From Primula veris (lineage: Eukaryota > Streptophyta > Magnoliopsida > Ericales > Primulaceae): 64,000 nt of DNA. The first letter of the stretch is position 1, and the number at the start of each line of letters is the position of its first letter. A program made the position numbers and the translations under genes. The notes beneath the pieces are model-generated. The model was not told the DNA's origin and made no database searches. It saw nothing but the letters and a program-made list of their open reading frames with translations. The stretch is from positions 30,130,126 through 30,194,125 of the forward strand of contig OY821747.1 of assembly GCA_963682055.1 (NCBI GenBank), read 5' to 3'. This document shows positions 1 through 11,879 of this stretch, in pieces.

Positions 1-382
1 CTAAATTTTATTTTCTGTTGAATAGGTCAATTTTATTAGTTGCATTCTCTACTGGTCCACTAAAATTTTTATTTTCTGTTGGAGAGCTCAATTTTATTAG
101 TCGCGTCCACTACTAGTCCACTCAAAATTTCCTTTTCTGTCGGAGAGCTCAATTTTATTAGTTGCGCTCACTACTCGTCCACTCAAAACTTCCTTTTCTG
201 TTGGAGAGCTCAATTTTATTAGTTGCGTACACTGCTCGTCCACTCAAAATTTCCTTTTCTATCATAAAGCTCAATTTTATTAGTTGCGTCCACTACTCGC
301 CCACTCAAAATTTTTCTTTTCTGTTGGAGAGCTCAATTTTATTAGTTATGTCCACTACTCGTCCATTCAAAATTTCCTTTCC
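1..382. repeat. 61-bp tandem satellite, at least six units, cut by window edge
   Basis: The motif CAATTTTATTAGTTGC recurs at 28, 89, 150, 211, 272 and 334, giving spacings of 61, 61, 61, 61 and 62 bases. Between these copies each unit carries CCACTACTCGTCCACTCAAAA and a TTTTCTGTTGGAGAGCT block. Units differ at several positions, so the array is not very young. It already runs at base 1, so its true length is unknown. An open frame across it (162-422) only reflects the repeat. Confidence 0.9.
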
Positions 383-2239
383 TCTTTGCACGAACTACAC
401 ATCATTTCCATCCACTGATTGAACCTACATACCATAAAAATACAAGTTGTCAAATATTTCTCCAGGAGCTAGTAATTTCATATAAGAAAGCCTACAAAGT
501 AATCCTATCTGCAATATTGACATAAAAAAGGAGGCAAAGGTCTGATATTTAATATTAAGAAAATGGAAATAACATACTGACGCAGGTGGGGTAGAAGACA
601 TTTTGTTCCGCGGATGAATACGTACGCCCAATCATACCTAGTATAATTGATTTCACATCTTCTAAAGTTGCATTTGTGCAAGGATTCAATACAGCACGTA
701 AATTATTTCCATTTTCAAGGAAAATAAGATCGGTCAGCTATCTGTTTAGACTCTCAGCGTGGATCTCTATTTAGACTCTCGGCGTGGATCTCAAACTCAT
801 AAGGTGTTATAACCTACTTTTACAAAAAACAGTGCGCAGTTAATCAACATATCATTAAATTAAAGAAGTAATAAAGTCGGCTAGCTTGCACGACTTACTT
901 TAGTTCCTCGGCAGTCTGAACAAGAACAAGTTATCCCAAGTTATCCCAGTTCCACAGATTGTTCCTTTCAAACCTGATTTTCCTTTTATCTGATTAAAGA
1001 AAGGTAGGAAGAAAAGGAAATCATTAGTATTATTTCCAAACACCTAGATTTGTAAGTTCAAAAAATACAGAGTTACTTGTTAGCTAGCTAATTCCATAAA
1101 TGTTAGATTACTAGCGAAAGTGCCCACGCATAGCGTGATGTAAAACGTGAAGTTGTGTAACGCTATAAAAACATGTAAAATAAGGAAATAATAACTCCAT
1201 AGTATTAATTTGAAGAATAAATCAAATTAATAAGCATACATCAAGATCTGTAGGAAACAAAATCCAAAAAAGAAAAAGGAACAAACTGTAACTCACGAAT
1301 ATAATTTGATAACATAGGTTACTTTCTCGATAGAGGGAAAGGAGGTTAAAAGGTTTGCCCTATTTCCATGTTTTTTCTAATTTGTAGAGAAGGAGGGAGA
1401 AAGATAAGTTACCAGCCGATGCATTTTTGGAATTTACGAAATAAATGAATGCGTAGGGCGGATTAGCAGTACCTTTTAAGAAAATAGAATCAGTATTACA
1501 CACAAGACTTTTTGTAAATATCATGTCTTCTTAATTATGCGTTTTCATTCAAGTCAAAATCCAAAATTGGGACTTTAGATTGATCAGATATATGTGAGTC
1601 GTAAAAGAGACTAAGTTGAATTTTATTTACACATGTTGAGAACACTGGCCACTTTTATTAATCTAATATGAAATTTAGAACAAAATATCACGAAAGAGGA
1701 GTAGGCAGACTTAAACAACTAAAAAGATTTCCTAAGTTTAAGATATTATTTGAAAAGATTAATGATACATGTCCAAACATGAAACAACTAAACAAAAAAA
1801 CAATAGTTTGCTCTAATTTAATCAATTAATCATACAGAGTAATCATGTAGAGTTTAAAAAATGATGTGCTAAACTCAGAATATCCTAATTGATTTGCTTG
1901 GACTCTATATAGCTCATCATTTTATACATTGTTACTGATATAATATGATACGTTTAACTTCCAACAATTAAAATCATATCACTTCAACGGTTCGTTAACT
2001 CTAGAAGTTACTCATGAAAAAATGTTAAGACCATGGAATGGCGTTTGTAGTAAAGTTTAAAAAAGACTTCTTTTGTTGCAAATTTAATCATTTGAATACC
2101 AATTATATAAGATAAATTAAAGAATAAGGCTCAAAATCGATTTTGTTAAGGTTTAAATGTAATTAAGCAATATAGCGAAGACACATTTTCATAAAGATAT
2201 TTAAAAGTAATTATATGAAAAAAAACTTAAAATATGTAC
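383..2239. other. Intergenic mosaic with exon-like scraps and duplicated blocks
   Basis: No intact gene is visible. Positions about 385-560 are a diverged copy of about 12,285-12,460. On the minus strand an exon-like stretch near 490-435 is bounded by a TAG acceptor and a G|GTATG donor and reads LSYMKLLAPGEIFDNLYFYG. Another minus-strand open stretch near 720-590 contains NPCTNATLEDVKSIILGMIG. I recognise neither. Positions about 1,490-1,820 are a diverged copy of intron 3 of the CDCA7-like gene (about 19,790-20,150). A short motif near 1,110-1,150 (GTGCCCACGCATAGCGTG) recurs near 3,765-3,810. Confidence 0.5.
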
Positions 2240-2363
2240 GTTTATCTGGTAAATCACTTATTCGGTGTATAATTGATTTCATGCTCGTAAACCGGAGTTT
2301 TCTGCCATTGTCGTCTCCATCTTTAGATATTGTATCCGTGGTATTGGAAATGTTGGTTTCCAT
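2240..2363 (-). pseudogene. Orphan first exon of an unidentified gene, copy 1
   Basis: On the minus strand an ATG at 2,363 opens 41 codons beginning METNISNTTDTISKDGD and ending ISDLPDK before a possible GT donor at 2,239. Just upstream (higher coordinates) lie a telo-box-like AACCCTAA and a GGGCCAGGGC/AGCCCATTA site, which are common in plant housekeeping promoters. The same start and promoter occur at 13,604, 15,147 and 26,870 (MESNISNG or MEINITNG), which argues that this was a real first exon. No following exons with continuity were found, so it is treated as a gene remnant. The product is not recognised. Confidence 0.45.
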
Positions 2364-3032
2364 TTTGCAAGAGCCGAATATCTATCTGCGGCTCCACGAC
2401 AAATTAGGGTTATGTGTACCAAGTTATATAATACGACTTAATGGGCTTTTTGCCCTGGCCCAGAACAACTATATATATCGGGAGATGCATGTTATTGATA
2501 TATTCGGATATCGGGAGATGCATGTATCAATTGATGAACAGTAAATCTATAAAACCGTATCAATTGATGAAATGAAAAACGTCAAAATTTAGTCACATTT
2601 TTCAGCATTTAATTAATATATATAGTTCTATTTTTATATGTTACATTTAAAAAAACTTTTTTTTTTGAAATCTACATTTAGAAAATCTATATATGAGATT
2701 TTTGCAAGCCAATATTGTAGCATCAAAAGTAAGTGCAAGTCAATATTGTAGCATCAAAAGTAAGTGAAAATCCTCTTTTCGTGTTGTTCCTCATAATGGG
2801 TCTTCATGGGCCTTTGTCCTAAACTGTATCCGGATTATGCTAGATTTTTAAATGCGCTCAAGTTTTTGTGGACTATGATGTCTAGAAAATACTCCGGGCT
2901 AACGGGGAAGAAAACACTAGTCAAAATTGTAATGGATTTCCTTGCTAATCTGGTTGCGAATTGTTTGTTGAAGAACGATAATGAATATCCAAATCTCTAC
3001 CCTTTATCCAAATATTTGGGACTGAAAATTCA

Positions 3033-3359
3033 ATGCTTGTTAATCTCAACCCTAGCTTGAAATACAGAGAGATTCACAAAGATATAGAGTATGGGTCTCA
3101 GCTTGCCCAAGCTATCTTAGAGGCGGTTCTACCGAATGATACCAGTTCTGCAGATAATCTGTTCAAGCTGATTCAGGTGAGATTTACATTGGCCTTTAAA
3201 AAAATTTAATATTGAAGTATCTTCTATATATGGATAATTATTTTCTTGAATGATTGTTCCTTGCTATGTCTGTCTCTGTGGCTCCAGGAAAGTGTAAATA
3301 TCTCAGATCAGACTCGCCTGAAGTACCGGAAAAGTCGTCCGCATATAGGGGCATTTTAG
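3033..3359 (+). pseudogene. 3' end of an unidentified gene, two exons (copy 1)
   Basis: Exon 3,033-3,176 (48 codons, starting MLVNLNPSLKYREIHK and ending SSADNLFKLIQ) ends at a GTGAG donor. The next exon, 3,288-3,359, follows a CTCCAG acceptor in the same phase and ends RKSRPHIGAF then TAG. A diverged copy at 15,776-16,066 keeps the same splice layout but has stops, which supports past coding. Upstream sequence (2,806-3,032) is open in another frame, so a frameshift or missing exon separates it. It faces away from the minus-strand first exon at 2,240-2,363. I do not recognise the family; it could still be transcribed as a short gene. Confidence 0.4.
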
Positions 3360-4644
3360 GTACACCTTTTGCAGGTTTTTGCTTGGCAGTACGTTAGCAT
3401 GAAAAAGTTTAAATCTAAAACCATTTTTTTGTTGCATTTATACGTGGTCCTGAATGTAACTTGGTTTTTTAGATTAGTTTTTGTACTTGAAAATCGCAAA
3501 CATGGTTTTGTGACTTCTAACTAATCGCAAACATAAAATGCAAAAAGGTCATTATCATCCCACCACCTTGTTCCTTCACCATTGTTTTCTCTTCTCTTAA
3601 CACTCATACACAAGTAGCACCTTGCAACAGTGTTTTAAACATAAACCCTAGCTAGTTTCTCCGATATAGTAAGAGAGAGAGAGAAGAGAGGGAGAGAAAG
3701 AGAGACTAATAAGTTTTTTTTTTCACAAATAAGAATTTGAAACATACATATAATTAATACTAGCGCACGGGACCCACGCGATGCGTGGTGTAACGCGTGG
3801 AGCATGTAACAGAGTAAAATTATGCGTGATGTATACGACTTTGAATAATATTTGAAAAAGTAAATAGTAATATTAAGGTTTTGTTCCAATACCTGTTTGC
3901 ATCATACCATTTGTTCAGATTAAATAAAATATGGGACACAGATAAAGTATGAGATAACAGAGAGAGAGATATGGGCAGATTAATGGGGAACAGTTACTAT
4001 CCTTGTGTTTTTTTTTAAATACTTTTATTAGAGTTGTGCAGATAAACAACTTTAATTTGAAATTTGAATGTCTGGAGTGATGTTTTTTTATTGTAATTTC
4101 TATATATATTAGGGGTTTTTGGCAATTATTTGTTTCAAGGCCTCATAAAGGCTCTTGACATAAAGTATTAATATAGATTAATAAACAACGTGTACTTTTG
4201 ATCGGATTTTGTATCAAAACTGTGGGAAATGATTTTTTTTAAATTAATAAGATGTTAATTTATACGATTGACTCGATGAAAAATTTCATCTTTACACTAT
4301 TTTTAAGATTACAGGTAATTTCATATAATACAATACAATGGAAATATTAGGAGTAATGATCTTGGAGATTTTGGGTTGTAAGAAATGCCAATAATATTGC
4401 TTTCTATAATGGTTATATATTAAGTACTATATACCTGTGCTCAAACTTAGACGTCGAATATATTTCATTTGGGTTTGGTAGACATTGTTTGTCCTCTTTT
4501 ACTAAATAATAATTAGTCTTTTATAACATTATATACGTATCTGTCTTGGATGTTGGAAACAAGTTTAATTTTATAGCGGAAAACTAACCTTGAAATAAAT
4601 TTGATTTTGCATCGGAAAATTGATCTTGTATGCTGATTATAGTG
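3360..4644. other. Intergenic AT-rich stretch with transposon debris
   Basis: No coding signal. A GA-rich block lies at 3,665-3,710. Positions 3,763-3,815 hold a GC-richer motif (ACCCACGCGATGCGTGG) also seen in weaker form near 1,120 and, reversed, near 25,310, possibly a short Helitron-like or MITE family. Positions about 4,190-4,400 resemble the Stowaway-type MITE at 24,715-24,949 in decayed form. Confidence 0.4.
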
Positions 4645-5548
4645 AGGGTTGGTTAAAAACCCGAAAAAATCGGACCGAACCAAAAACCAAACCGGACAAA
4701 AAAAAAACCAAAAACCGAAAAAAACGAACACATCTCGGTTTGGTTTCGGTTTACAATAAAACCGAACCGAGAAAAACCCGAAAAACCGAAAAAAACCCGA
4801 ACCAAATGAAAAAAAACCCAAAAAATGTCAATTGAGGGTTGAAAATTTGAGTTACACATAGCCAATTATTATTATTTTTATGTATATTTTAATTAGTTAA
4901 CATTTAGTTTAATCATAATTTATAATTGTCTCAACTTTTAATAACTAAAAAATCTAATAAATAACATTTTCACAATTAGCATTTGAAACTAATATTTGCA
5001 TAATTATAAGTTATAACAGTTTCAGAATTCATATGTACGATATGAATTAAAATTTTATTATAAATCGTAACTATCTAAATAATTATGATACTAACTTTTC
5101 ATTATTAAATTCTCTATTTCATCTTATTAAACATTGTCAAAAAACAAGTTGACTAAAAATCACTCATAAATTATTTATATTTTATCATTTTACTACATCA
5201 TTTTACTCATTTTTCTAATAATTAAGGGACGTGTAATTGGAAATGATATAAAAGATACCAAATTGATAACTTTCTTTTACCATTTTTACATATCTAAATT
5301 AGGATATTCGCAATAAATAGATTAGCAAAATAAATATAATAATGTACTAGCTAAATTGGATATATTTCAAAATATAACAACAACAAAATGTATTTTTTTA
5401 ATTAAAACTGGAAAAAAAAACCGAAAAAAACCGAAACCGGACCGAGACAAACCGGTTTGGTCTACAAACCGAAAACCAAAAAAACCGAACGAAAATTTAT
5501 ATTCGGTTTTGCGAAAAACTGACCCGAAACGACCCGAACCCAGTCCTA
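4645..5548. mobile_element. Probable non-autonomous hAT-like element
   Basis: Both ends are packed with subterminal ACCGAA/TTCGGT motifs (4,660-4,810 and 5,410-5,540) around an AT-rich core without genes. The left end AGGGTTGG and the right end CCAGTCCT are imperfectly complementary, as in the better preserved relative at 28,519-29,230. No clear 8-bp target duplication remains, so the exact ends are approximate. Open frames over these blocks are low-complexity artefacts. Confidence 0.5.
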
Positions 5549-8204
5549 GTGTATATAGATTAAAACAAAAACGATACAGAAATACCTTTGAGGGTAGGTT
5601 TGATCACACTTAATCTTTTGTCGTATTGCTATTATACGTGTTGTCGTATTCCTATTATATGGGAACCCTAACTTTATGATATTTGTGTTATGATATGTTT
5701 AAAGTTTTATTAGTATGAAGCAGTATATATAGGCTACAACACCGATCAGTGCATAATAATGAATAGATTTCTACTTAAATTATAACTCTAATGCTACTTA
5801 TATTAGTACTTAATTAATAAATATTATATAATTTTATCAACAAAATCAATATAATATTGTCTAATTAATACTTAACTAATCTTCTATCAATAAATTTTAT
5901 TCATTATTGACTACTTAAATATCTTCTCACGTTAAGATTACAGATATCCACCGAGTAAATAAATTAATGACAATTATTTCACATGGCATATTATTTTTTC
6001 AACCTTACCACTTAACTTATTTATTATATCGGATATAAAATCCACTTGTAAAATTTAACACAAACAAAACTTATAAATTTCTCGATTGGATATCATCAAT
6101 CCTTATTAAATGACGAGAATTCCGTCGATTATAGACACCCACCATAGAAGTAATGTTACCGCCCAACGTACGAGTTTATTGACCACAACAAATCTCATTC
6201 ATTACAAATCAAAATAGTATACATTATAAATGTGTGTATCGAAAATAATCTAAGTATTAAGAGTATAAGTAATCATAATAATTTATTAGGTATAATTATT
6301 TTATTCCGGTCAATACCATAAAATAATATTAATTTGTCTTGTTCAATATACTCTAAGTATATTAGCGCAAATAGTCGGAACCAAGTAAAACTCTGTACTA
6401 CAACTATACCGATGGTTGTCCACTCCATCTAAAATTGTAAACGATAAAATATATATTCTGTAAGAACCAATGATTTGATCTGCCGTATGTAAACCGTACT
6501 CTACATACCAAATCACATACTATACAAAATAAAGACACATATACAGATACATAATATGTACAACATTGCTTACATTTATTTTCAAATAAATCATTCATTG
6601 TTAATAAATAAATATTAAAACCGATAATAAATCATGTATTTTAGCATAACATTCTAACAATGGAATGATGAAGTAATTCTTGAAACATATTTTATTGTTT
6701 ATAGGAATTTGTTATTAAAAAGATTAAGAGTAGAATTAAAAAAATGGTACAAATAAAGTATCATGATTGTGTCTCAAATAAAATGGGGAATTACTATGAA
6801 ACAGTTAGGCTATGTGACTGGTTAACAAACCGTTTGCATTAAAAAGTGTCAAATAGATAATAAAAAAAAATTGATTAATATTTAAGTTTAGGGCAGGCCC
6901 TCATAGGGTTCTATATTTTTATTTGAGTTTTTAGTGTGTTGTACAATTTGTTTTGAGTTGAAAATAGAAAAAATAAATTAGTTATTGAAATAAACCATCT
7001 AACCATTCATTTTCTAATGTAACGGTGGTTAAGCTGACTGTGGCCATAAACAATCAAATAAGCTGACTTATATATGACCATGGTTTGCCACGCTAATCTC
7101 ATAATTTTTAATAATTTGATTTTTTTTCTATGCTGTTTTTCAGAGTAATTTGTAAATAAATCATTTCAGCAACCACTTAAATTTTATTTATGCCAACCCC
7201 TTTCAAAATTATAAATTATTTACCAAAAATCTAAAAAAGAAGGAAAAAATAAAATTTAAAAGTGATTATATTGACTCCTATTACCACATAAAATAAATTT
7301 AACACGATATCGAGTGATTATATCTTTTATATTGTACCATGTTCGAAACATTTATATCTAATTAATCAAATTTTTATTATAAAAATTACAAACACAACTC
7401 TCAAAATTAAGACTAGATATTTTATATTTATATAAATCATGCATATTTAAATTTAAAGAAAACAATAAAGTTATAAATCTTAAAATTCTATATTTTAATC
7501 AATATATTGTCCATAAATTATGAAATTCCTCAAGAATAAATTATAAATTTCATAAATATTTCTTTAAAATTTTAGAAATGAAATAAAAATAATGTTATAA
7601 ATTTATTTACTCGATATTTTGGAAACTTGAATATATATAAAAAAAATTGTTCTCTACTAAATTGTCATTTTAGGTGTTTTTTTAATATTTAATTTATGAA
7701 AGTGTTTTTTTTTATATTTAATTTATGAAAAAACTTAAGTCATTTGTATTTAACTACCCAAAACAATCACCTGACCGAGTGACGCTATGAAAATATTTTA
7801 TTTGAATTTTTTATACAAGATGGTGATTGAAAAATTTTCAACCAACACTAAAATGAGGAAACTTAATGTCGATATTTTTTTTCGGCAATCTCAAAGTTAA
7901 TGTTCTAGCTGCACCCCTGGTTCTCTGGCCTTAGAATTCAAAAAGTAATGAGTTTATCAAATATAAGTCTATAATTATAATGGTATATATCCAGTTTTGG
8001 ACATAATATTAGTATAACTCTTAAGTCTCAAAGTCGGGTTGCTTTTTAAGTTTTAATACTCACTTCATTTATAAAAGATTTTTTTTTTTCACAACCACAC
8101 GATTATATTAGTAAACAAGGAACCCAGAGTACAAAAACATTCGTACTATATACTATAAATATCAAAATTATTATTTTATAAACATGTGCAATTTTGATTT
8201 GAAC
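5549..8204. other. Long gene-free AT-rich stretch
   Basis: No coding region, RNA gene or intact transposon found. Positions about 6,815-7,060 are a diverged copy of the right arm of the foldback repeat at 27,344-28,050. The rest is simple AT-rich DNA. Confidence 0.5.
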
Positions 8205-8453
8205 AAAAAATCATACTTATATGATTGATAATGAAAAATATCAAAATTTAGTCATATTATTCAACATTTAAGCTAATATGGTTTTTTTACATTTAATTAA
8301 GCATTCTATATACTATGAAATTAAATGAAAAACATTTTTCCATGCGGTTCCTCATAATGGTTCTTTTTCCCTTGCAAAATTGCATCCAACTTTTAATATG
8401 CTACTCGGAATATTTCTAAATATGCTCAGGTTTTTGTGAACTACATACGACTA
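8205..8453. repeat. Truncated copy of the dispersed gene-end module
   Basis: This stretch matches, with many changes, the sequence between the minus-strand first exon and the plus-strand gene end at 2,550-2,880 and 15,345-15,620: the AAAATTTAGTCA..TTATTCA block, then CCTCATAATGG, then CTCAGGTTTTTGTGAACTAC. Homology stops abruptly near 8,453, where a GC-richer unknown segment begins. Confidence 0.55.
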
Positions 8454-9606
8454 TCTTGTGCATTTCACCCAGTTGTCATAGCGTGTAAAATGTGATGATC
8501 CATGATAGTACCATCACAGTTATGCCTGGTCCTCATCCGAGCTCGTACATGGCGTAAAGTAGACTAAAAATTTCAGCACCGACCATAGCGGTCGTATTGT
8601 GAAACGTAGATGCATACCGTTTAGCATTACGAGATGAAGTGAAGCCGATGCACTTATTAAGACCATCGACCTTATGGGCTTCTACATTATTCTCTTTCTA
8701 CGCCATGTTTTCTCAAGCACACAATAATGAAACAAAGAGTACACAAAAATTGTTTATAAAGCTCCATGATTATAGCTGTGTAATCAGGTGAATTTTGCTT
8801 CAAAAAAAGTTTATACTTTCTGTTTTCTATGAAAAAACCTCTCTTTTTTTCATATCATACCAACTTGAACAAGAAGAACATAAATGAAAGTACCCCATTT
8901 TTCAAGTTCGATTGGGGCCGTCAGATGTTGTTCGGATACCCAAGTTTTATAATATACTCTTATCAGATTAATAATTATAATAATTTAAACATACCATAGT
9001 AAGTTGTTTTTAAACAGAATCCTGCTAGGAGATGCTCTTTGTAATTAGTGGAAAAAACAATACGCTAGTAAAAATATATAAAAATATATAATATAGGGTA
9101 GGAAGATTTGCATCTCAGAGACGATTTCTCATACAATAACACATGATAGACTTGGGGGCGAGTGTTCACTACATTTGAGGTACGGTGATTCATAACATTG
9201 AGAACCAAAATGAAGTTGTTCTCCCAAAGGCTTTTTCGGCCTCTCTTTGTGTTTATTACAGGTAAGTTAGGCCTTTAAAAATCTTGTGATAAAATGTGAC
9301 TATAGTTTATACCTTGATAATTCATGTGATAGAAGGTGGGTACATGAATTGTACCTTTAAAAAAGACTTGAGAGTATAGTACTTTATGTGTATGATTTCA
9401 CAATAATATCACAAGAAATTTTTCTTTATAATAATTACTTCTATGTTAGTTATGTTTAAGTAATTTATAATCTTAGATACACCACAGCCATCTCCAAAAT
9501 TTAGTAGGACCCGAACAGACAAACATGCCTAAAGATAGGCATTTCTATGTTTAATTATTTTTGGTACGTACATCAAGATGAAGGTAACTACTATTATTAA
9601 TTGATC

Positions 9607-9608
<2 letters not shown>
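8454..9608. other. Intergenic; unexplained GC-richer segment at 8,454-8,700
   Basis: Positions 8,454-8,700 have clearly more G and C than their surroundings and no long open frame on either strand. I do not recognise the segment. The remainder to 9,608 shows no gene and no repeat structure that I can support. Confidence 0.4.

Positions 9609-9651
<43 letters not shown>
9609..9651. repeat. (TA)n microsatellite
   Basis: About 21 uninterrupted TA units. Confidence 0.95.
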
Positions 9652-9653
<2 letters not shown>

Positions 9654-10269
9654 GAGATGATTCAGCTTTTATTTTTTGTGGAAAAAACCTTTAAAATACA
9701 ACTAATATAATTGTTTCTTTCAAACTTAGTTCTAATCTTGTTCAATTTTTAGTTTTGTATGACAAAATATCTTATTATTGTAAAGAAATTAATGAGACAT
9801 ACTAAATTTTGTTTAGAAATTACGGTAACGACTTAGTTACATTGTATGAACCATTTTTTCCCTCTAAAAGGAAAGTTCATGTCATGTTTAAACTAAAAAA
9901 TAAATTTTTATTTAGGGTCAAGACATATCATCTGTTCTCTCTTTCGTGCCTCCTTTTCTGCGCCGCAATTTAACCCAAAAAATTTATTTTTAAAAAATAA
10001 AATAAATTCTACAATTACTATTTGTTATGTATTAATACATTCAAATTCTCATTTTTAAAAGAAAGCCATTTTAAAAATAAATAAAAAAAATTGGGTTAAA
10101 ATGCCAAGGACGCACATAAGGGGGCACGAAAGAGTACTTGACAGAAGATTCTGGCTCGTTTATAGGTATGATCATTAATAAGATTTGTAAGGTTAAAATT
10201 GGAAATATAGTGTAAATAAAGTATCATGATTCATGATTGTGTCGTCAAGTAAGTGCAGTTCCATTTGTT

Positions 10270-10506
10270 TAGCAAAACCGAAACCGAAACCGAGCATAGG
10301 TTCGGATTTTTTCGATTTCGGTCTTTTTTATTTTTTGAACCGAACCGGACCGGGTTTTTTCGGTCTTTTTCGGTTTCGGTCTTTTCGGTTCGGTTTTATT
10401 GAAAACCGAAACCGACCAGAATTTTTTTCGATTTTTCTGTTTCGGTCTTTTTCGATTCGGTTATCGGTCCGGTTCGGTTTTTCCGGTTTTTGGCCCAGCC
10501 CTATTC
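10270..10506. mobile_element. hAT-like end fragment with CGGTTCGGTTTT subterminal repeats
   Basis: Dense TTCGGT/ACCGAA motifs end in GGCCCAGCCCTA, the typical right end of the same family as 28,519-29,230. No matching left end was found, so this is probably a truncated or solo end. The 96-codon open frame here is composed of the repeat and is not a gene. Confidence 0.5.
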
Positions 10507-10555
10507 ACTTCATTCATAAATAAATTATTACTACTAGCTATGAAAGTAAAAAAAA

Positions 10556-10750
10556 AACGTATTTGATTGATGAAATGATTTTTTTTAAATGTAATCACAT
10601 TATTGAGTATTAATCTATATATATAGTTAAATTTTAAAGCTTTACAATTAAGCAATCTATTATACCAAATCTTTTGCATGTTAATATCGTAATACCAAAA
10701 AGTAAGTGAAGATCATCTTTTCGTCTGGTTCCCTCATATTGTGTAGTCTC
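10556..10750. repeat. Another truncated copy of the dispersed gene-end module
   Basis: It matches 2,550-2,800 and 13,800-13,945 (the AATCACATTATT..ATATATAGTT block, GTAATACC.AAAAGTAAGTGAA, then TTTTCGT..TTCC.TCAT). It lacks both flanking gene fragments. Confidence 0.5.
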
Positions 10751-11879
10751 TTATTAATCTGCATGTTAATTTTTTTAGTTAATTAAAGGTATGCTTTTTA
10801 TAATCAAACTTTTCAAGGTATGTTCTTTGTTAATTTAGATAGGTTTAGATATGTTTTTGTTAAATTCCCATTCATTTTTTGAAAGTATAGTAGTGTATAT
10901 ATTATTAGTACGAAACTCCCTGTAATTTGGATTGGTTAAGATTTGTATCAATACTGTTAGAATTTTTTAACAATTAACCATATAGTTTGAAATAAATATT
11001 ATCTAAGTTTCAATATACAGTTACGCTTTCGGTCACACACAGTTATAACTAAGGTTATAAGCGAATGAAATGAACATACATAAGAATTTGAAGTATATTC
11101 AATATACTATTTTTTGGATTTCTATTTTATTCTTTTATTAAAGCGAATCTTGTTGAAATTGCTATCCTAACATTTAGTTTCAAACATATAAAGTTTATTA
11201 TATCTTAATAACATGATTCATTTTATTCCATTAAATCTATGATTCCCCAAACCTATCAAAAAGAGAGAAGGGAGTAAATTATTAGTACAATATAATTACA
11301 TGCAATTTTGATTTGTCATAAACTTGTATCTGTACTGTTAGGATGTATTTTTCAAATTAAGCATATAGTTAACATGTTAAATTTTATGATCGACTTACAA
11401 AATTTCCATTTCGACATTTTTAAAAATTGCACGTAATTTCATATACTATGAAAATTGATGAGTAATTAATCATGGGGATTTTGGGTTGTAGTAATTAAGG
11501 CACCAAATCTAGCTGCCAACAAATTTAACTGGTTCTAAAATTTTAAACAGTTGTTTAAGTTATGTGTTGAGTTTTGAAACAATGTTATTGCTTACATGAA
11601 GATGTAATGATGCGCCAAGAACAATGCCATATCCTTGTCGAGGACTTTACTTTTCGCAAAAGGTAAAACCAAAAATGATAATAATTTTAAAGGATCTTCT
11701 GTTTTGAAATCACTAAAAAGAAATTACATTCTCTACCAAAGGTGACTTGGCGGGAAAATCGGCAACGTATCTAAAGTAAGAAAAACAGAATGTGAAATGA
11801 TAAAAGGCACCGAAGAATCTTTTGCAAGAACTCCACAGACAACCCGCAAAAGAGGGTAAGAACTAGACCCGCCTTAGCG
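10751..11879. other. Intergenic, decayed MITE sequence
   Basis: No gene seen. Positions about 10,920-11,020 and 11,290-11,470 resemble the arms of the Stowaway-type MITE at 24,715-24,949. Positions 11,600-11,879 have slightly more G and C but no open frame. Confidence 0.4.

Noticed and set aside
2215..2544. 109-codon plus-strand frame
   Set aside because: It lies antisense over the repeated first exon and its promoter; the frame is not kept in the other three copies.
2806..3060. 84-codon frame as the first part of the small plus-strand gene
   Set aside because: It is in a different phase from the exon at 3,033-3,176 and its copy near 15,660 contains a stop; left as upstream remnant only.
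4513..4865. Overlapping 70-102 codon frames on both strands
   Set aside because: All consist of FGF/RFG or KKTKN low-complexity readings of ACCGAA repeats at a transposon end.
9240..9280. Possible short gene start near an AACCAAAATGAAG context (ATGAAGTTGTTCTCCCAAAGG)
   Set aside because: The frame closes after a few codons and no downstream exon in phase was found.
10233..10523. 96-codon plus-strand frame
   Set aside because: Repetitive FGF/FRF peptide from the TTCGGT repeats; no start context or homology.
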